A stretch of DNA of 41,043 nt from Deltaproteobacteria bacterium (GTDB lineage Bacteria; Desulfobacterota; Deferrimicrobia; Deferrimicrobiales; Deferrimicrobiaceae), in assembly GCA_016234845.1 (NCBI GenBank), contig JACRNP010000033.1, positions 1-41,043 on the forward strand, written 5' to 3'. Made by a program: the position numbers and the translations under genes. Positions within the stretch are counted from its first letter, which is position 1; every line of letters starts with the position of its first letter. The notes under the pieces were generated by a model, which saw only the letters and a list, made by a program, of their open reading frames with translations, ran no database searches and was not told where the DNA came from. This document shows positions 17,201 to 26,279 of the stretch, piece after piece.

Positions 17201-17983
17201 ATGATGCGAGGCCAGGCAGTGCTATCCCACGGCAGAACGAAGCCCCGCAAGGCATCCCCTCCCCGGAAGGCCCGGAAACCCAGCCGTGAAACGGTCGTGG
17301 AGGAGTTTCTCCCCGGCATCCGCATCCACGCGATGCGGATGAAGCTGCGCCTGCCCCCGCACATCGAGACCGACGACCTCGTGAGTTCCGGCGTGGTCGG
17401 CCTCCTCGACGCGCTGGACCGGTACGACGCCTCCAGGGGGATCAAGTTCAAGACCTACGCCGAGTTCCGCATCCGCGGGGCGATGCTCGACTACCTGCGG
17501 GAGATGGACTGGTTCCCGCGGTCGGCCCGGCAGCACTCCTCCCGGCTGCAGTACGCCTACAACCGGCTCGAGAACATCCTCGGCCGCCCTCCGGAGGAGG
17601 AAGAGGTGGCGCAGGAGCTCGGCATCACGATCGACGACCTGCGGAAGCAGCTGGCCATGTTCACCGGGATGACGGTGTTCTCCCTCGACGCGATCCAGGA
17701 CGAGGACGAGGAAGGGGGCGCGGGGCTGCGGCACGTGCTGGCCGACGCGGCGATGGACGAGACGCGCGAGGCGGAGCTCACGATGGAGCTCAAGGACCTC
17801 CTCGGGAAGGCGATCGACATGCTCCCCGAGCGGGAGAAGCAGCTGATCGCGCTCTACTACCACGAGGACCTGACGCTGCGGGAGATCAGCCGGATCTTCA
17901 ACCTCGGCGAGCCCCGGATCTGCCAGCTCCACTCGCAGGCGGTCCTTCGGCTGAAGGGGAAGCTTGCCCGGCACTTCAAGTAG
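17201..17983 (+). CDS. fliA: RNA polymerase sigma-28 factor for flagellar genes
   Basis: A 260-residue sigma-70-family factor without region 1. After a basic N-terminal extension of about 30 residues comes region 2 ([22 protein letters not shown], then [23 protein letters not shown], with FPRSARQ), which is diagnostic of FliA/WhiG-type factors, a region 3 ([20 protein letters not shown]) and region 4 with the helix-turn-helix [25 protein letters not shown]. It recognises promoters like those found before flgM and possibly rpfC. Two ATGs are adjacent (17201 and 17204). Transcribed from a sigma-54 promoter and downstream of the regulator/kinase pair; no flagellar structural genes lie in the window. 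Confidence 0.93.
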   Translation: MMRGQAVLSHGRTKPRKASPPRKARKPSRETVVEEFLPGIRIHAMRMKLRLPPHIETDDLVSSGVVGLLDALDRYDASRGIKFKTYAEFRIRGAMLDYLREMDWFPRSARQHSSRLQYAYNRLENILGRPPEEEEVAQELGITIDDLRKQLAMFTGMTVFSLDAIQDEDEEGGAGLRHVLADAAMDETREAELTMELKDLLGKAIDMLPEREKQLIALYYHEDLTLREISRIFNLGEPRICQLHSQAVLRLKGKLARHFK

Positions 17984-17998
17984 GCGTTCCGTGATACG

Positions 17999-18328
17999 AT
18001 GGGCGAATTCCCGGGTTTTCCGAGGGGTTCGCCCTTGCAGCTCTCCAAGCGGATCGCGATCCAGGGACTGAGCGTCTCGATCGCCGTCTTCACCGGCATC
18101 ACGGCCTACGGCCTCATCGGCTACCTGCAGGGGGGGCTGGACTCGGCCATCGCGGCCCCCCCGCGGACCACCCTCCTCTTCGCCGCCGCCATCGTCGTGT
18201 CGATCGCCGGAATCTGCTGGTTCGGGGCGCAGCTCGATCGCCGGAAGGCCGAGGAGCGGGTTGCCGAGGCGCGTCAGCAGGCCGAGGAAGCCGCGAGAAA
18301 AGGAAAGCGGAAGCCCGCCAAGGGGTAG
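17999..18328 (+). CDS. small membrane protein of unknown function
   Basis: About 109 residues with two hydrophobic segments ([21 protein letters not shown] and [18 protein letters not shown], roughly residues 18-40 and 60-80) and a basic, Ala/Glu/Lys-rich C-terminal helix that may be a short coiled coil in the cytoplasm. The frame can start at the ATG at 17999, which has no ribosome binding site, or at the TTG at 18035, which has GAGGGG nearby and is perhaps the better start. Lies 15 nt after fliA on the same strand and ends 13 nt before the convergent efflux gene. No family recognised. Confidence 0.55.
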   Translation: MGEFPGFPRGSPLQLSKRIAIQGLSVSIAVFTGITAYGLIGYLQGGLDSAIAAPPRTTLLFAAAIVVSIAGICWFGAQLDRRKAEERVAEARQQAEEAARKGKRKPAKG

Positions 18329-18341
18329 GCGCCCCGGATCG

Positions 18342-21300
18342 TCAGCGAAGCGCCGGTTTTCCCGTGAGCACTTCCCGGACGATCCCGACGGGCGACGCCG
18401 CGGGCTTGAACGGCTGCTTCGCGTCGTACGACGCCACCCTGTCCCCCCCCAGAGTGCCGGTCGCGCGGAGGAGCGCCGCGCCGGCGACCCGGTAGTCCCT
18501 CCGCGAGCGGGCGAGGTTCCCTTTCGCCCGGCTCAGGTTCAGCTGCGCGTCGTCGACTTCCAGCTTCGTCTTCACGCCGTATTCGTACCCCTTCTCGGCG
18601 AGAGACAGCAACCGTTCCGCCTGGACGACGGTGTCCGCGATCGCCCCGACGACCTCCCCCGCCTCCCGGACCGCGTTCACCGCGTCGCGGACCTGGAGCG
18701 CGATCGCGTCCAGCAGCTGCGCCTCCTCGATCCGCAGCGTGTTCCGGTCGCTCACCGCCTGGGCCACCCGGCCCCTCGTGCGCATCCCGTCGAACAGCGG
18801 CCACGTGGCGAACAGCCCCGCGGACCACGTCTTTCCGTCCGCCCCCGCCTCCCCCTGGCGGAAATCCTTCCAGCCGGCCCCGGCCCGGGCCTCCACGCGC
18901 GGCATGCTTCCCGACCGTGCGATCTCGACCAGCTGCTCGGAAACGCCGATCCGGTGGCGCAGGTCGGAAAGTTCCGGGCGGTTTTCCACCGCCTTCGCCA
19001 GCTCGCCCTCGTACTCCGGCCACGGCGCGATCTCCGCGGCGAGCTCCCCGCGGACGTCGACCGGGCGGCCGCCCGCGCCGAGGAGGAACCGGAGGCGCTC
19101 CCGAAGCGTCACCACCTGGTTCCGCGACCGGACGATCGCCGGCTGCGCGTTCTCCAGGTCGACCTTCGCCACGAGCACGTCGTACTCGGTGGCGGTCCCG
19201 GCCGCGTTCCGCTTCCTCGTCTCCTCGAGGAACCGGGTCTTCTGGTCCCGGCTCTGGACGGCGATCGCCTCCGTTTCGCGGGCCAGCAGGATGTCGTGGA
19301 ACGCGGTCGACACGTCGAGAAGCGCCGACTGCCGGGCGATCCGCACCTGGTCGTCCGCGGTGGCCAGGCCGACGCGCGCCGCCCGGATCGCCGCCGTCAC
19401 CTGCCCCCCGGTGTAGAGCGGCTGGGACACTCCCAGCTGCGCGTCCGCGGTCGCGGACGACGGGGGAACGCCGAACACCTCCTGCGTCGCGTCCCAGCTC
19501 CGGAAACCCTCCGCCGATCCGAACAGCTGCGGCAGGGCGGCCGCCCGCTCCTCGACGTACTTCCCCTCCAGGCGGTTCCGGAGCTCCAGCGCCCTCCGGA
19601 TGTCCCGGTGGCTCTCGAGCGCGATCCGGTACGCGTCGTCGAGCGTCAGCATCTCGACCCCCGGCTCCGGCTCCGCGGCGCGCGCGGCGGGAGCGAACGC
19701 CGCCGCGCCGGCCAGCACGATCGCGACGGCCGCCACCGCGCCCGCCGGCGCCGTCTTTCCCTCCCATCGGCGGCGCAGCCGGATCCCGAGGTCGTCGAGC
19801 AGCGTGTAGACGACCGGCACCACGAGCAGCGTCAGGAAGGTGGAGGTGATGAGGCCCCCGATGACCGCCCGCGCCATCGGCGCCCGCTCCTCCGCCCCCG
19901 CGCCGATCGCCAGGGCCAGCGGGAGCATTCCGAAGATCATCGCGAGCGTCGTCATCAGGATGGGCCGAAGCCGCGTCCGCCCGGCGGCGATCACCGCCTC
20001 CGTCCGTCCCATCCCCCCCGCCTGCAGGACCTTCGCGTAGTCGACCAGGAGGATCGCGTTCTTGGTCACAAGGCCCATCAGCATGATGAGCCCGATCAGC
20101 GACATGATGTTCACCGTGTCCCCCGTGAGCAGGAGCATCCCGGCCATCCCCACCACCGACAGCGGAAGGGAGAGCATGATGGAGAACGGCTCGAGGAACG
20201 ACTCGAACTGCGCGGCCAGGATGAGGTACACGAAGATGACGGCAAGCAGAAGCGACTCGGCCATGTAGCCGAACGACTCGACCATGTCCTCCCCTTCCCC
20301 CGTGAACACGACGTGGTACCCCGGCGCCATCGTCATCCGGTCCGTCACGGCCTTGACCTTCTTCATCGCCTCCCCCAGGGGAAGCCCGTCGAGGTTGGCG
20401 GAGAGGACGACCTCCCGCGTGAGCGCCTGCCGGTTGATCTCGGACGGGGTGTTGCTCATCGCGTACCGGGCCACCTCGCGCATCGGGACGAGCGCCGCCC
20501 CTTCCGGTCCGCGGTTCACGGCGAACCGCAGCCGCTCGACCTGGGACGGGTTCTCCCGCAGCGACGCCGGCAGCCGGACGCGCACGTCCACCGCGTCCCC
20601 GTCCGAATCCTCGTACGTGGTGACCGCCTGGCCCCCCACCATCGCGCCCACGGTCCGGACCACGTTGCCGGTGGTGACCCCGAGGTCCGCCGCCCGCTCC
20701 CGGTCCACCGTCAGCCGGTACTCCGGGATGTCCTGCTCCAGCGTGACCTCGAGGTCGACGATCCCGGGGATCCGGTAGACCTCGGCCTTGAGCTGCGCGG
20801 CGTACTTCTTCAGGAGCTGGATGTCCTCTCCCCGCACCGCCACGTTGAACGGCTTCTCCCCGGTGATCCTGCCGACCTCGACGATCGCGGGCTGGATCCC
20901 GGGGATCGCGGCCAGCCGGTCCCGCACCTGCTGCTGGATCTCGTCCTGCCGGCGCGCCCGCTCCTTCTTTTCCGAGAGCTTGACGTACACCATCCCGTCG
21001 CGCACCGTCCCGGCGTCGCCCGCGCCGACGGTGGCGAAGGTGCTGCGCACCTCGGGCAGGCTCCGCACCTGGGAAAGGACCGCCTCCACGCGCCGGCGCG
21101 TCTCCTCGAGCGAAGCGTCCGGGGCGGTCTTGAAGTCGATCTGGAACTCCGCCCGGTCCACCGGCGTGAAGAACTCGGTCTTGAGCGACGCGAAGGCGAA
21201 GATGCCGCCGGCGAACGCCGCCGCCGCGATGCCGACCACCGCCAGCCGGTGGCCGAGGGCCCAGGCGATCATCCCCCGGTACCGGTCCGCCGTGCGGTCG

Positions 21301-22818
21301 AACCAGTCGTTGAACCGGTCGAGGATCCGCGCGATCCGGTGCCTCCTCCCGGTCCGGTCGATATCCGGGTCGTGCCACCGGGACGAGAGCATCGGGTCCA
21401 GGGTGAACGACACGAACAGGGAGACCAGCACCGCGAACGCCACGGTGATGCCGAACTGGAAGAAGAACCGGCCGACGATCCCCTTCATGAACGCGACGGG
21501 GACGAAGACGGCCACGATGGAGAACGTGGTGGCCAGCACCGCGAGGCCGATCTCCGAGGTCCCGAACCGGGCCGCCTCGAAGTGGTCCTTCCCGTGCTCG
21601 AGGTGGCGGACGATGTTCTCCCGGACCACGATCGCGTCGTCGATCAGCAGGCCGATGGCCAGCGAAAGCGCCATCAGCGTCATCACGTTCAGCGTCATCC
21701 CCATGAAGTTCATGACGATGAACGAGGAGATGACCGAGATCGGAAGGGTCAATCCCGTGATCACCGTGGACCGCCAGGAGTTGAGGAAGCAGAACACGAT
21801 GAAGACCGTGAGCAGGCCGCCGAGGACCAGCGTGGTCTGCACGTCGTGGACCGAGTCGCGGATCATGATCGACGCGTCCCGCACCATCTCGATCCTCGTC
21901 CCCGGGGGGAGCTCCGGCGAAAGCCTCGCGATCTCCCTCTTCACCGCGTCCACCACGGAGACCGTGTTGGCGCCCGACTGCTTCTGGATGTCCAGCGCCA
22001 CGGCGGGGACGCCGTTCACGAGCGCCAGGGACCGCTGCTCCTCGATCCCGTCCGTCACGGCGGCCACCTCCCCCAGCGTCACCGGCCGGCCGCCCCGCTG
22101 CCCGATCACCATCGTCCGGAAGCGGGGAACCGCGTCCGGCTTCCCCGAGACCCGCAGGGGAAATTCCGCCCCGCCGCGCGTCATCCGCCCGAGCGGGGTA
22201 TTGACGTTCTCCGCCGAAAGCCCCGCGATCACCTCGTCCACGCCCATTCCGAGCGCCTCGAGGCGCGACGGATCGACGTCGACGTTGACTTCCCGTTTCG
22301 ACGAACCGACGAGGTCGACCTTCCCGACGCCGGGGATGTTCTCGAAGCGGCGTTTCACCTTCTTTTCGATGAGGGTGGTGAGGTCCCGCGGGGAGAGCGC
22401 GTCGGAGCGGACCGCCAGCGACACGATCGGAGCCGCCGCGAAATCCAGCTTCCGGATGATCGGCTCCTCGATCCCCTGGGGGAGCTCCCCCCGGATGGAG
22501 GCGATCTTCGCGCGCGCCTCCTGGGCGCCGTCGTTCAGCTTCACCTCGAGCTGGAACTGGACCATGACCGTGGAGACGCTCTCCCGGGAGATCGAGAGGA
22601 CCTTCTTCACCCCGGCGATCGGGTTGACCGCCTCCTCGATCTTCTTGCTCACCTCCCGCTCGACGCTCTCGGGAGAGGCGCCGGGGAACTTCGTCACGAT
22701 CGTGACCACCGGGATCTCGACGTCGGGGAACATGTCCGAAGGCTCCCAGCGTCACCAGCGCCAGCATCATGACGGCGGCGAAGATGGGGCGACGGATGGA
22801 GAGGTCGGAGAGGAACAT
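18342..22818 (-). CDS. RND efflux pump fused to TolC-like outer-membrane factor; N-terminus frameshifted
   Basis: Proton-driven inner-membrane RND pump joined in one frame to an outer-membrane channel. The long frame (18342-22733, 1463 codons) begins inside the family at [14 protein letters not shown]. It shows the porter and TM4 blocks, with [13 protein letters not shown] carrying the proton-relay pair Asp365/Asp366, a central cytoplasmic loop, [10 protein letters not shown], and ends the RND part near residue 985 ([13 protein letters not shown]). Residues 996-1020 look like a signal peptide ending ARAAE; then a TolC domain of about 440 residues starts at [17 protein letters not shown]. The proper RND start, ATG at 22818 with GGGGGGAGG upstream, gives [16 protein letters not shown] and TM1, then falls out of frame near 22740: about seven family residues (some 20 nt) are missing. 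If this is an assembly error the protein is about 1500 residues. Confidence 0.85.
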
Positions 22819-22821
22819 CGG

Positions 22822-23979
22822 CTACCTCCCCCCGTTTCCCGCGACCTTCACGGCGTCGCCGTCGGAAAGGAGGAACCCGCCCCGCGTGATCACCGGGGCT
22901 CCGGGGGGAAGACCCGAGGGGATCTCCACGGCGCCTCCCTGGACCGCCCCCGTGGCCACCGCCCTGCGCCGGGCGACCCCGTTGTCGACGAGGAACACCT
23001 CTCCCCTGCGCCCGGAGACGTCCCAGGAGAGAAGGGACTCCCTGGGGATCAGGACGACCCCTTTCCGGGCGCCGGTCACGATCCTTCCCTTGACGAAGAG
23101 CCCCCCTTTGAGCAGCTCGGGGACGTTGCGCACCTCGGCGACCACCCGGACCGACCGGTCCGCCGGGTTGACGCCCGGGTTGATGTACGTGACCTTGCCC
23201 GCGAACTCCTTTCCCGGGAACGCGTCCGTCGTGAAGAGGAGCGGCTGCCCCGCCCGGACGGCGGCCATCTCCGCCGACGGGACGCTCGCCGTCAGCTCGA
23301 GCAGGCGGTTGTCCACCAGCCGGAAGACCACCTTCTGCATCTCCCCGACCAGGTCCCCGGCGTTCACCAGGCGCTCCGCCACCGCCCCGTCGAACGGGGA
23401 GCGGATGACCGCCTTCGACATCCTCGTGGCGGCGTGCGAGACGTCCTCCCGCGCGGCCGCGACCTGCGCCCGCGCCGCCTCGACCCGCGCGGAGGCGGCA
23501 TCCTTCTGCGTGAGGGCGTCGTCTCGCCCCTGCCGGGTGACGAGCCCCGATTCGAACAGGTTCGACGCCCGCGCGAGCTCCCGGTCGGCGCGCACGCCCG
23601 CCGCCTCCGCCTCGAGCAGGGACGCCTTCGCCATCTCGAGGGAGGCCTTCGCCTTCAGCAGGATCACCTCGCCTTCGCGCGTGTCCACCTTGAGGAGCGG
23701 GTCCCCCTTCCGAACGCGGGTCCACTCGTTCACGTAGACCTCGCTGACCACTCCGCCGTACTCCGACTTGATCTCCGCCTGGAACTTCGGGGCGAGCGTT
23801 CCGACCACCGGGATCTCCTCGGTGACGTCCCCGAGCGACGCCTTCGCGGCGTCCACGGCGACGGGCGGTTTCCCGGCGGCCGCCTCCTTCGCCGGCTTCG
23901 CGTTTCCGTTTCCGGAGCACCCCGCCGCCGCCAGCAACGCGGCGAGAACGACGGCCCCCAGGTCGAATCTCCGACTCAT
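22822..23979 (-). CDS. RND efflux periplasmic adaptor (membrane fusion protein), lipoprotein
   Basis: A 385-residue AcrA/MexA-type adaptor that bridges the pump and the outer-membrane channel. Signal peptide with lipobox AAAGC (Cys21). The lipoyl half-motif GGVVSEVYVNEWTRVRKGDPLLKVD is followed by a coiled-coil hairpin (about 105-190; Ala- and Glu-rich) and the second lipoyl half (RSPFDGAVAERLVNAGDLV), then the beta-barrel and membrane-proximal domains (LFVKGRIVTGARKGVVLIPRESLL). Start at the ATG at 23979 overlaps the tetR stop (ATGA), and the RND start lies 3 nt after its stop, so repressor, adaptor and pump are one operon. Confidence 0.92.
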   Translation of the reverse strand: MSRRFDLGAVVLAALLAAAGCSGNGNAKPAKEAAAGKPPVAVDAAKASLGDVTEEIPVVGTLAPKFQAEIKSEYGGVVSEVYVNEWTRVRKGDPLLKVDTREGEVILLKAKASLEMAKASLLEAEAAGVRADRELARASNLFESGLVTRQGRDDALTQKDAASARVEAARAQVAAAREDVSHAATRMSKAVIRSPFDGAVAERLVNAGDLVGEMQKVVFRLVDNRLLELTASVPSAEMAAVRAGQPLLFTTDAFPGKEFAGKVTYINPGVNPADRSVRVVAEVRNVPELLKGGLFVKGRIVTGARKGVVLIPRESLLSWDVSGRRGEVFLVDNGVARRRAVATGAVQGGAVEIPSGLPPGAPVITRGGFLLSDGDAVKVAGNGGR

Positions 23980-24617
23980 GACTTCCTCCCCTGTTCCCCT
24001 TTTGCCTTCCTTGCCGCCGCGATCCCCTCGAGAACGAGCTCGAGGACGCGCCGTACGCCGTCCCGGCCGATGCTCTGGGGGGGCTGGCACAGCTCCGCTT
24101 CCATCGCGATGTTGAGCGCCCCGATGACGGCCCACATCGCGTCGTGCGGGTTCACCCGCCGGAACTCCCGGTCCCGGATCCCCTCCCGGAGGACCTGGAG
24201 GACCGCCTCCTGGAATTTGCGGTGGTATGCGTCGAAGTCGATGAACGGCGCGCCCTGCGGGGGCCCGTAGTAGATGGAGTACATCACCCTCGCCGCGTCG
24301 ACGTTCTCGATGAAGATGCCGTACGCCATGAGGCAGAGCCGGAACAGCCGCTCCCTCGACGAGCCGGGCTTGCGGAGCGTCTCCTCGATCTGCGCTGCGA
24401 ACCTGCCGAACGGCTCCCGCATGAGATCGAGGTAGATCCCCTCCTTGCTGCGGAAGTAGTAGTAGAGGACCGGCTTGGTCACTCCCGCCTTCGAGACGAT
24501 TTCGCGGACGGTGGTGGCCGCGTACCCCTTCGAGGCGAACAGCGCGGTCGCGCCGGACAGGAGGCGCTCCCGCACCTCGCCGCCCGGCTCGACCTCCTTT
24601 CGCTCCCTTTTCGCCAT
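23976..24617 (-). CDS. TetR/AcrR-family repressor of the efflux operon
   Basis: A 213-residue regulator. The N-terminal helix-turn-helix is textbook: ERLLSGATALFASKGYAATT followed by VREIVSKAGVTKPVLYYYFRSKEG. The remainder is the helical ligand/dimer domain. The start at the ATG at 24617 has CGGGAGGGCGGA just upstream. Two matching palindromes flank its promoter, as expected for an autoregulated TetR protein that also controls the downstream adaptor and pump genes. The inducer is unknown; in this family it is usually a pump substrate. Confidence 0.92.
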   Translation of the reverse strand: MAKRERKEVEPGGEVRERLLSGATALFASKGYAATTVREIVSKAGVTKPVLYYYFRSKEGIYLDLMREPFGRFAAQIEETLRKPGSSRERLFRLCLMAYGIFIENVDAARVMYSIYYGPPQGAPFIDFDAYHRKFQEAVLQVLREGIRDREFRRVNPHDAMWAVIGALNIAMEAELCQPPQSIGRDGVRRVLELVLEGIAAARKAKGEQGRKS

Positions 24618-24648
24618 TCCGCCCTCCCGCCGAACTCCGGACCGAAAT

Positions 24649-24662
24649 TTACCTACCGGTAA
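24649..24662. promoter_or_regulatory. TetR operator 1
   Basis: TTACC-TACC-GGTAA: 5-bp arms around a 4-bp centre, lying over the edge of the -10 box and the predicted start of the tetR promoter. The same arms occur in operator 2, 49 bp away centre to centre. Binding here would block polymerase directly. Confidence 0.65.
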
Positions 24663-24689
24663 GTATATGGACGGGCGCAACCGTGTCAA
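24662..24689 (-). promoter_or_regulatory. strong sigma-70-type promoter of tetR-adaptor-RND operon
   Basis: Consensus TTGACA (24689-24684) and TATACT (24667-24662) with a 16-nt spacer. Predicted start near 24655, about 38 nt before the tetR ATG. It lies between two copies of the TTACC-N4-GGTA palindrome, so it should be strong when free and tightly repressed by TetR. Confidence 0.75.
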
Positions 24690-24697
24690 CAGGAAAT

Positions 24698-24711
24698 TTA
24701 CCGATCGGTAG
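24698..24711. promoter_or_regulatory. TetR operator 2
   Basis: TTACC-GATC-GGTAG, containing the perfect 12-bp palindrome TACCGATCGGTA, immediately upstream of the -35 box. Together with operator 1 it brackets the promoter. Confidence 0.65.
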
Positions 24712-24725
24712 GATTCGGGGGAGGG

Positions 24726-25145
24726 TTACGCGCCCGCGGCCTTTTTCGCCACGCGGGCGTTGAACTTCGCGAAGTCGACCGCGAACCGCTCGTGGGTCCC
24801 CTTCCCGATGACCTCGACGTCGTCCGCGGCCGTGATCTCCCATCCGGTCCGGCGGCCGTCGACGAGCGTGCAGCGGACGCGGACGGTGACGGTCATCCCC
24901 GGCGGCGTCGCCGCGGTGTGCGTCACGTTGATCATCGTGCCGACGCTCCCCTCCCCCGGTTCCATGTGCGGCGCCAGCGCCTCGATGCACGCCCACTCCA
25001 TCAAACCGACCATGTAGCCGGTGGCGAACACCTTCGGCATCTCCTGGAACAGCTTCGACTCGGGGTAGAGGTGCGGCACCGTCTTGTTCTCGGGGACGCG
25101 GTACGTGTGGATGTGCTCCTGGCCGACCTTCAACGTGTCTTTCAC
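24726..25145 (-). CDS. hot-dog-fold acyl-CoA thioesterase, FlK-like
   Basis: A 139-residue single-domain hot-dog protein from a GTG at 25145 with a near-perfect AAGGAGGT site. The family pattern of fluoroacetyl-CoA-thioesterase-like proteins is present: VGLMEWACIEAL helix, the INVTHTAATPPGMTVTVR strand with the conserved Thr/His region, and the C-terminal GKGTHERFAV. Such enzymes hydrolyse acyl-CoA thioesters in the cytoplasm. It is divergent from rpfF, whose product handles acyl thioesters, with about 216 nt between the two starts. The substrate is not known; adjacency makes a role in the supply or release of DSF-type fatty acids worth testing, but many such thioesterases act elsewhere. Confidence 0.85.
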   Translation of the reverse strand: MKDTLKVGQEHIHTYRVPENKTVPHLYPESKLFQEMPKVFATGYMVGLMEWACIEALAPHMEPGEGSVGTMINVTHTAATPPGMTVTVRVRCTLVDGRRTGWEITAADDVEVIGKGTHERFAVDFAKFNARVAKKAAGA

Positions 25146-25205
25146 GGGATACCTCCTTCGGGTTCTTTCCGTGGGGGGAAACCTTGAGTTCGCGTCGACG
25201 TTCGA

Positions 25206-25234
25206 AGGATACCGCTTTCCCCTCGCCGACACAA
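25206..25234 (-). promoter_or_regulatory. possible promoter of the thioesterase gene
   Basis: TTGTGT (25234-25229) and TATCCT (25211-25206) with a 17-nt spacer on the minus strand, giving a leader of about 55 nt. Confidence 0.4.
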
Positions 25235-25283
25235 TCACGGGCAGGCGATCACCCCGCCAATCTACAACGTGAATCCTTCTCGA

Positions 25284-25311
25284 TTGCCATTTTCCGTTTG
25301 CATAGTACAAT
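25284..25311 (+). promoter_or_regulatory. possible promoter of rpfF in an AT-rich island
   Basis: TTGCCA (25284-25289) and TACAAT (25306-25311), 16-nt spacer. The stretch 25280-25335 is far more AT-rich than its surroundings and holds further -10-like sequences (TATATT, TATAAA), so more than one start or binding of an AT-preferring regulator is possible. Confidence 0.45.
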
Positions 25312-25361
25312 ACGTCGTTATATTGGTATAAATCCATGGGGATGTGGGAGGGTTATACGTC

Positions 25362-26276
25362 GTGAGTGCGGTATCACCTTACATCTTCCCGAGCAAGCCC
25401 TCGTATAAGCACATTTCGACTCGTTTCGATTCGCAGTACGGCGCACTGTGGTGCTTCCTCGATCCGAAGCCGCGCGCCTGTTTCACGTTCGAAGTCCTGA
25501 CGGAGCTGCGCAGCTTCGCGGCGGACGTGGAGCGCATGGCCGCCGAACCGGAAGACGTGCGGCGGAATATCCGTTACTTCGTCGTCGCGTCGAAAACCCC
25601 CGGGGTGTTCAATCTCGGGGGAGACCTCGCCCTGTTCGCCCGCTGCGTGACGGAGAGGGACGAGGAGACATTGCGGAAGTACGCCCACGCCTGCATCGAT
25701 ACGCTCTATCAGTACGTCGTGGCCTTCCGCCTCCCGATCCTCACCATATCCCTCGTGCAGGGGGATGCGATGGGAGGCGGCTTCGAGCTGGCCCTGGGCG
25801 GGGACGTCCTCGTCGCCGAGCACGGCGCCCAGATGGGGTTCCCCGAAGTGATGTTCAACCTGTTCCCCGGAATGGGGGCGTACAACCTGCTCCACCGGCG
25901 GATCGGGATCCAGAGGACCGAGAGGATGCTGCTGAACGGCAAACTGTACCGCGCGGAGGAATTGCACGCGGAAGGGGTGGTCGACATCCTGGCGGAGGCC
26001 GGTCGGGGGGAAAACGCGGTGTACGAATACATCGTCCGGAACGCGGGGCGGCAGAACGCGCACGAGGCGGTGAGGAAGGTCCGCCGCCGGCTGTTCGGAG
26101 TCAGCTTCGAGCAGCTCCAGGACGTGACTGAAATCTGGGTCGACACCGCCATGCGGATCGGCCCCCGGGAAGTGCGGCTGATGGAGCGGCTGGCCCGGTC
26201 CCAGGAACGCGTGGCCCTCAAGGCGCCGTCGCCGATCGGACCCCGGGGGGTCGTCTCTCCCGTTCCGGACGCCTGA
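25362..26276 (+). CDS. rpfF: RpfF-type DSF synthase (crotonase fold)
   Basis: Makes cis-2-unsaturated fatty acid signals (DSF family) from 3-hydroxyacyl-ACP by dehydration and thioester cleavage. The 304-residue protein follows Xanthomonas RpfF closely in conserved blocks: VFNLGGDLALFARCV, LVQGDAMGGGFELALGGDVLVAE, MGFPEVMFNLFPGMGAYNLL and ITEIWVDTAM-like TEIWVDTAMRIG. The two catalytic glutamates fall at Glu142 (GGGFE) and Glu162 (GFPEV), equivalent to Glu141 and Glu161. FNLGGDL and FPGMGAYNLL separate RpfF from ordinary enoyl-CoA hydratases. Start chosen at the GTG at 25362, 9 nt after GGGAGGG; a GTG at 25344 is possible. Its stop is 3 nt from the convergent rpfC stop. Confidence 0.92.
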   Translation: MSAVSPYIFPSKPSYKHISTRFDSQYGALWCFLDPKPRACFTFEVLTELRSFAADVERMAAEPEDVRRNIRYFVVASKTPGVFNLGGDLALFARCVTERDEETLRKYAHACIDTLYQYVVAFRLPILTISLVQGDAMGGGFELALGGDVLVAEHGAQMGFPEVMFNLFPGMGAYNLLHRRIGIQRTERMLLNGKLYRAEELHAEGVVDILAEAGRGENAVYEYIVRNAGRQNAHEAVRKVRRRLFGVSFEQLQDVTEIWVDTAMRIGPREVRLMERLARSQERVALKAPSPIGPRGVVSPVPDA

Positions 26277-26279
26277 CCG

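Noticed and set aside
18261-22772. A plus-strand open frame of about 1500 codons opposite the efflux gene
   Set aside because: It is the antisense shadow of a GC-rich gene: Arg, Pro, His and Asp-rich, without domains, while the minus strand shows clear RND and TolC motifs.
25362-26276. An ordinary enoyl-CoA hydratase
   Set aside because: The FNLGGDL, FPGMGAYNLL and TEIWVDTAM blocks and the rpfC neighbour point specifically to RpfF.
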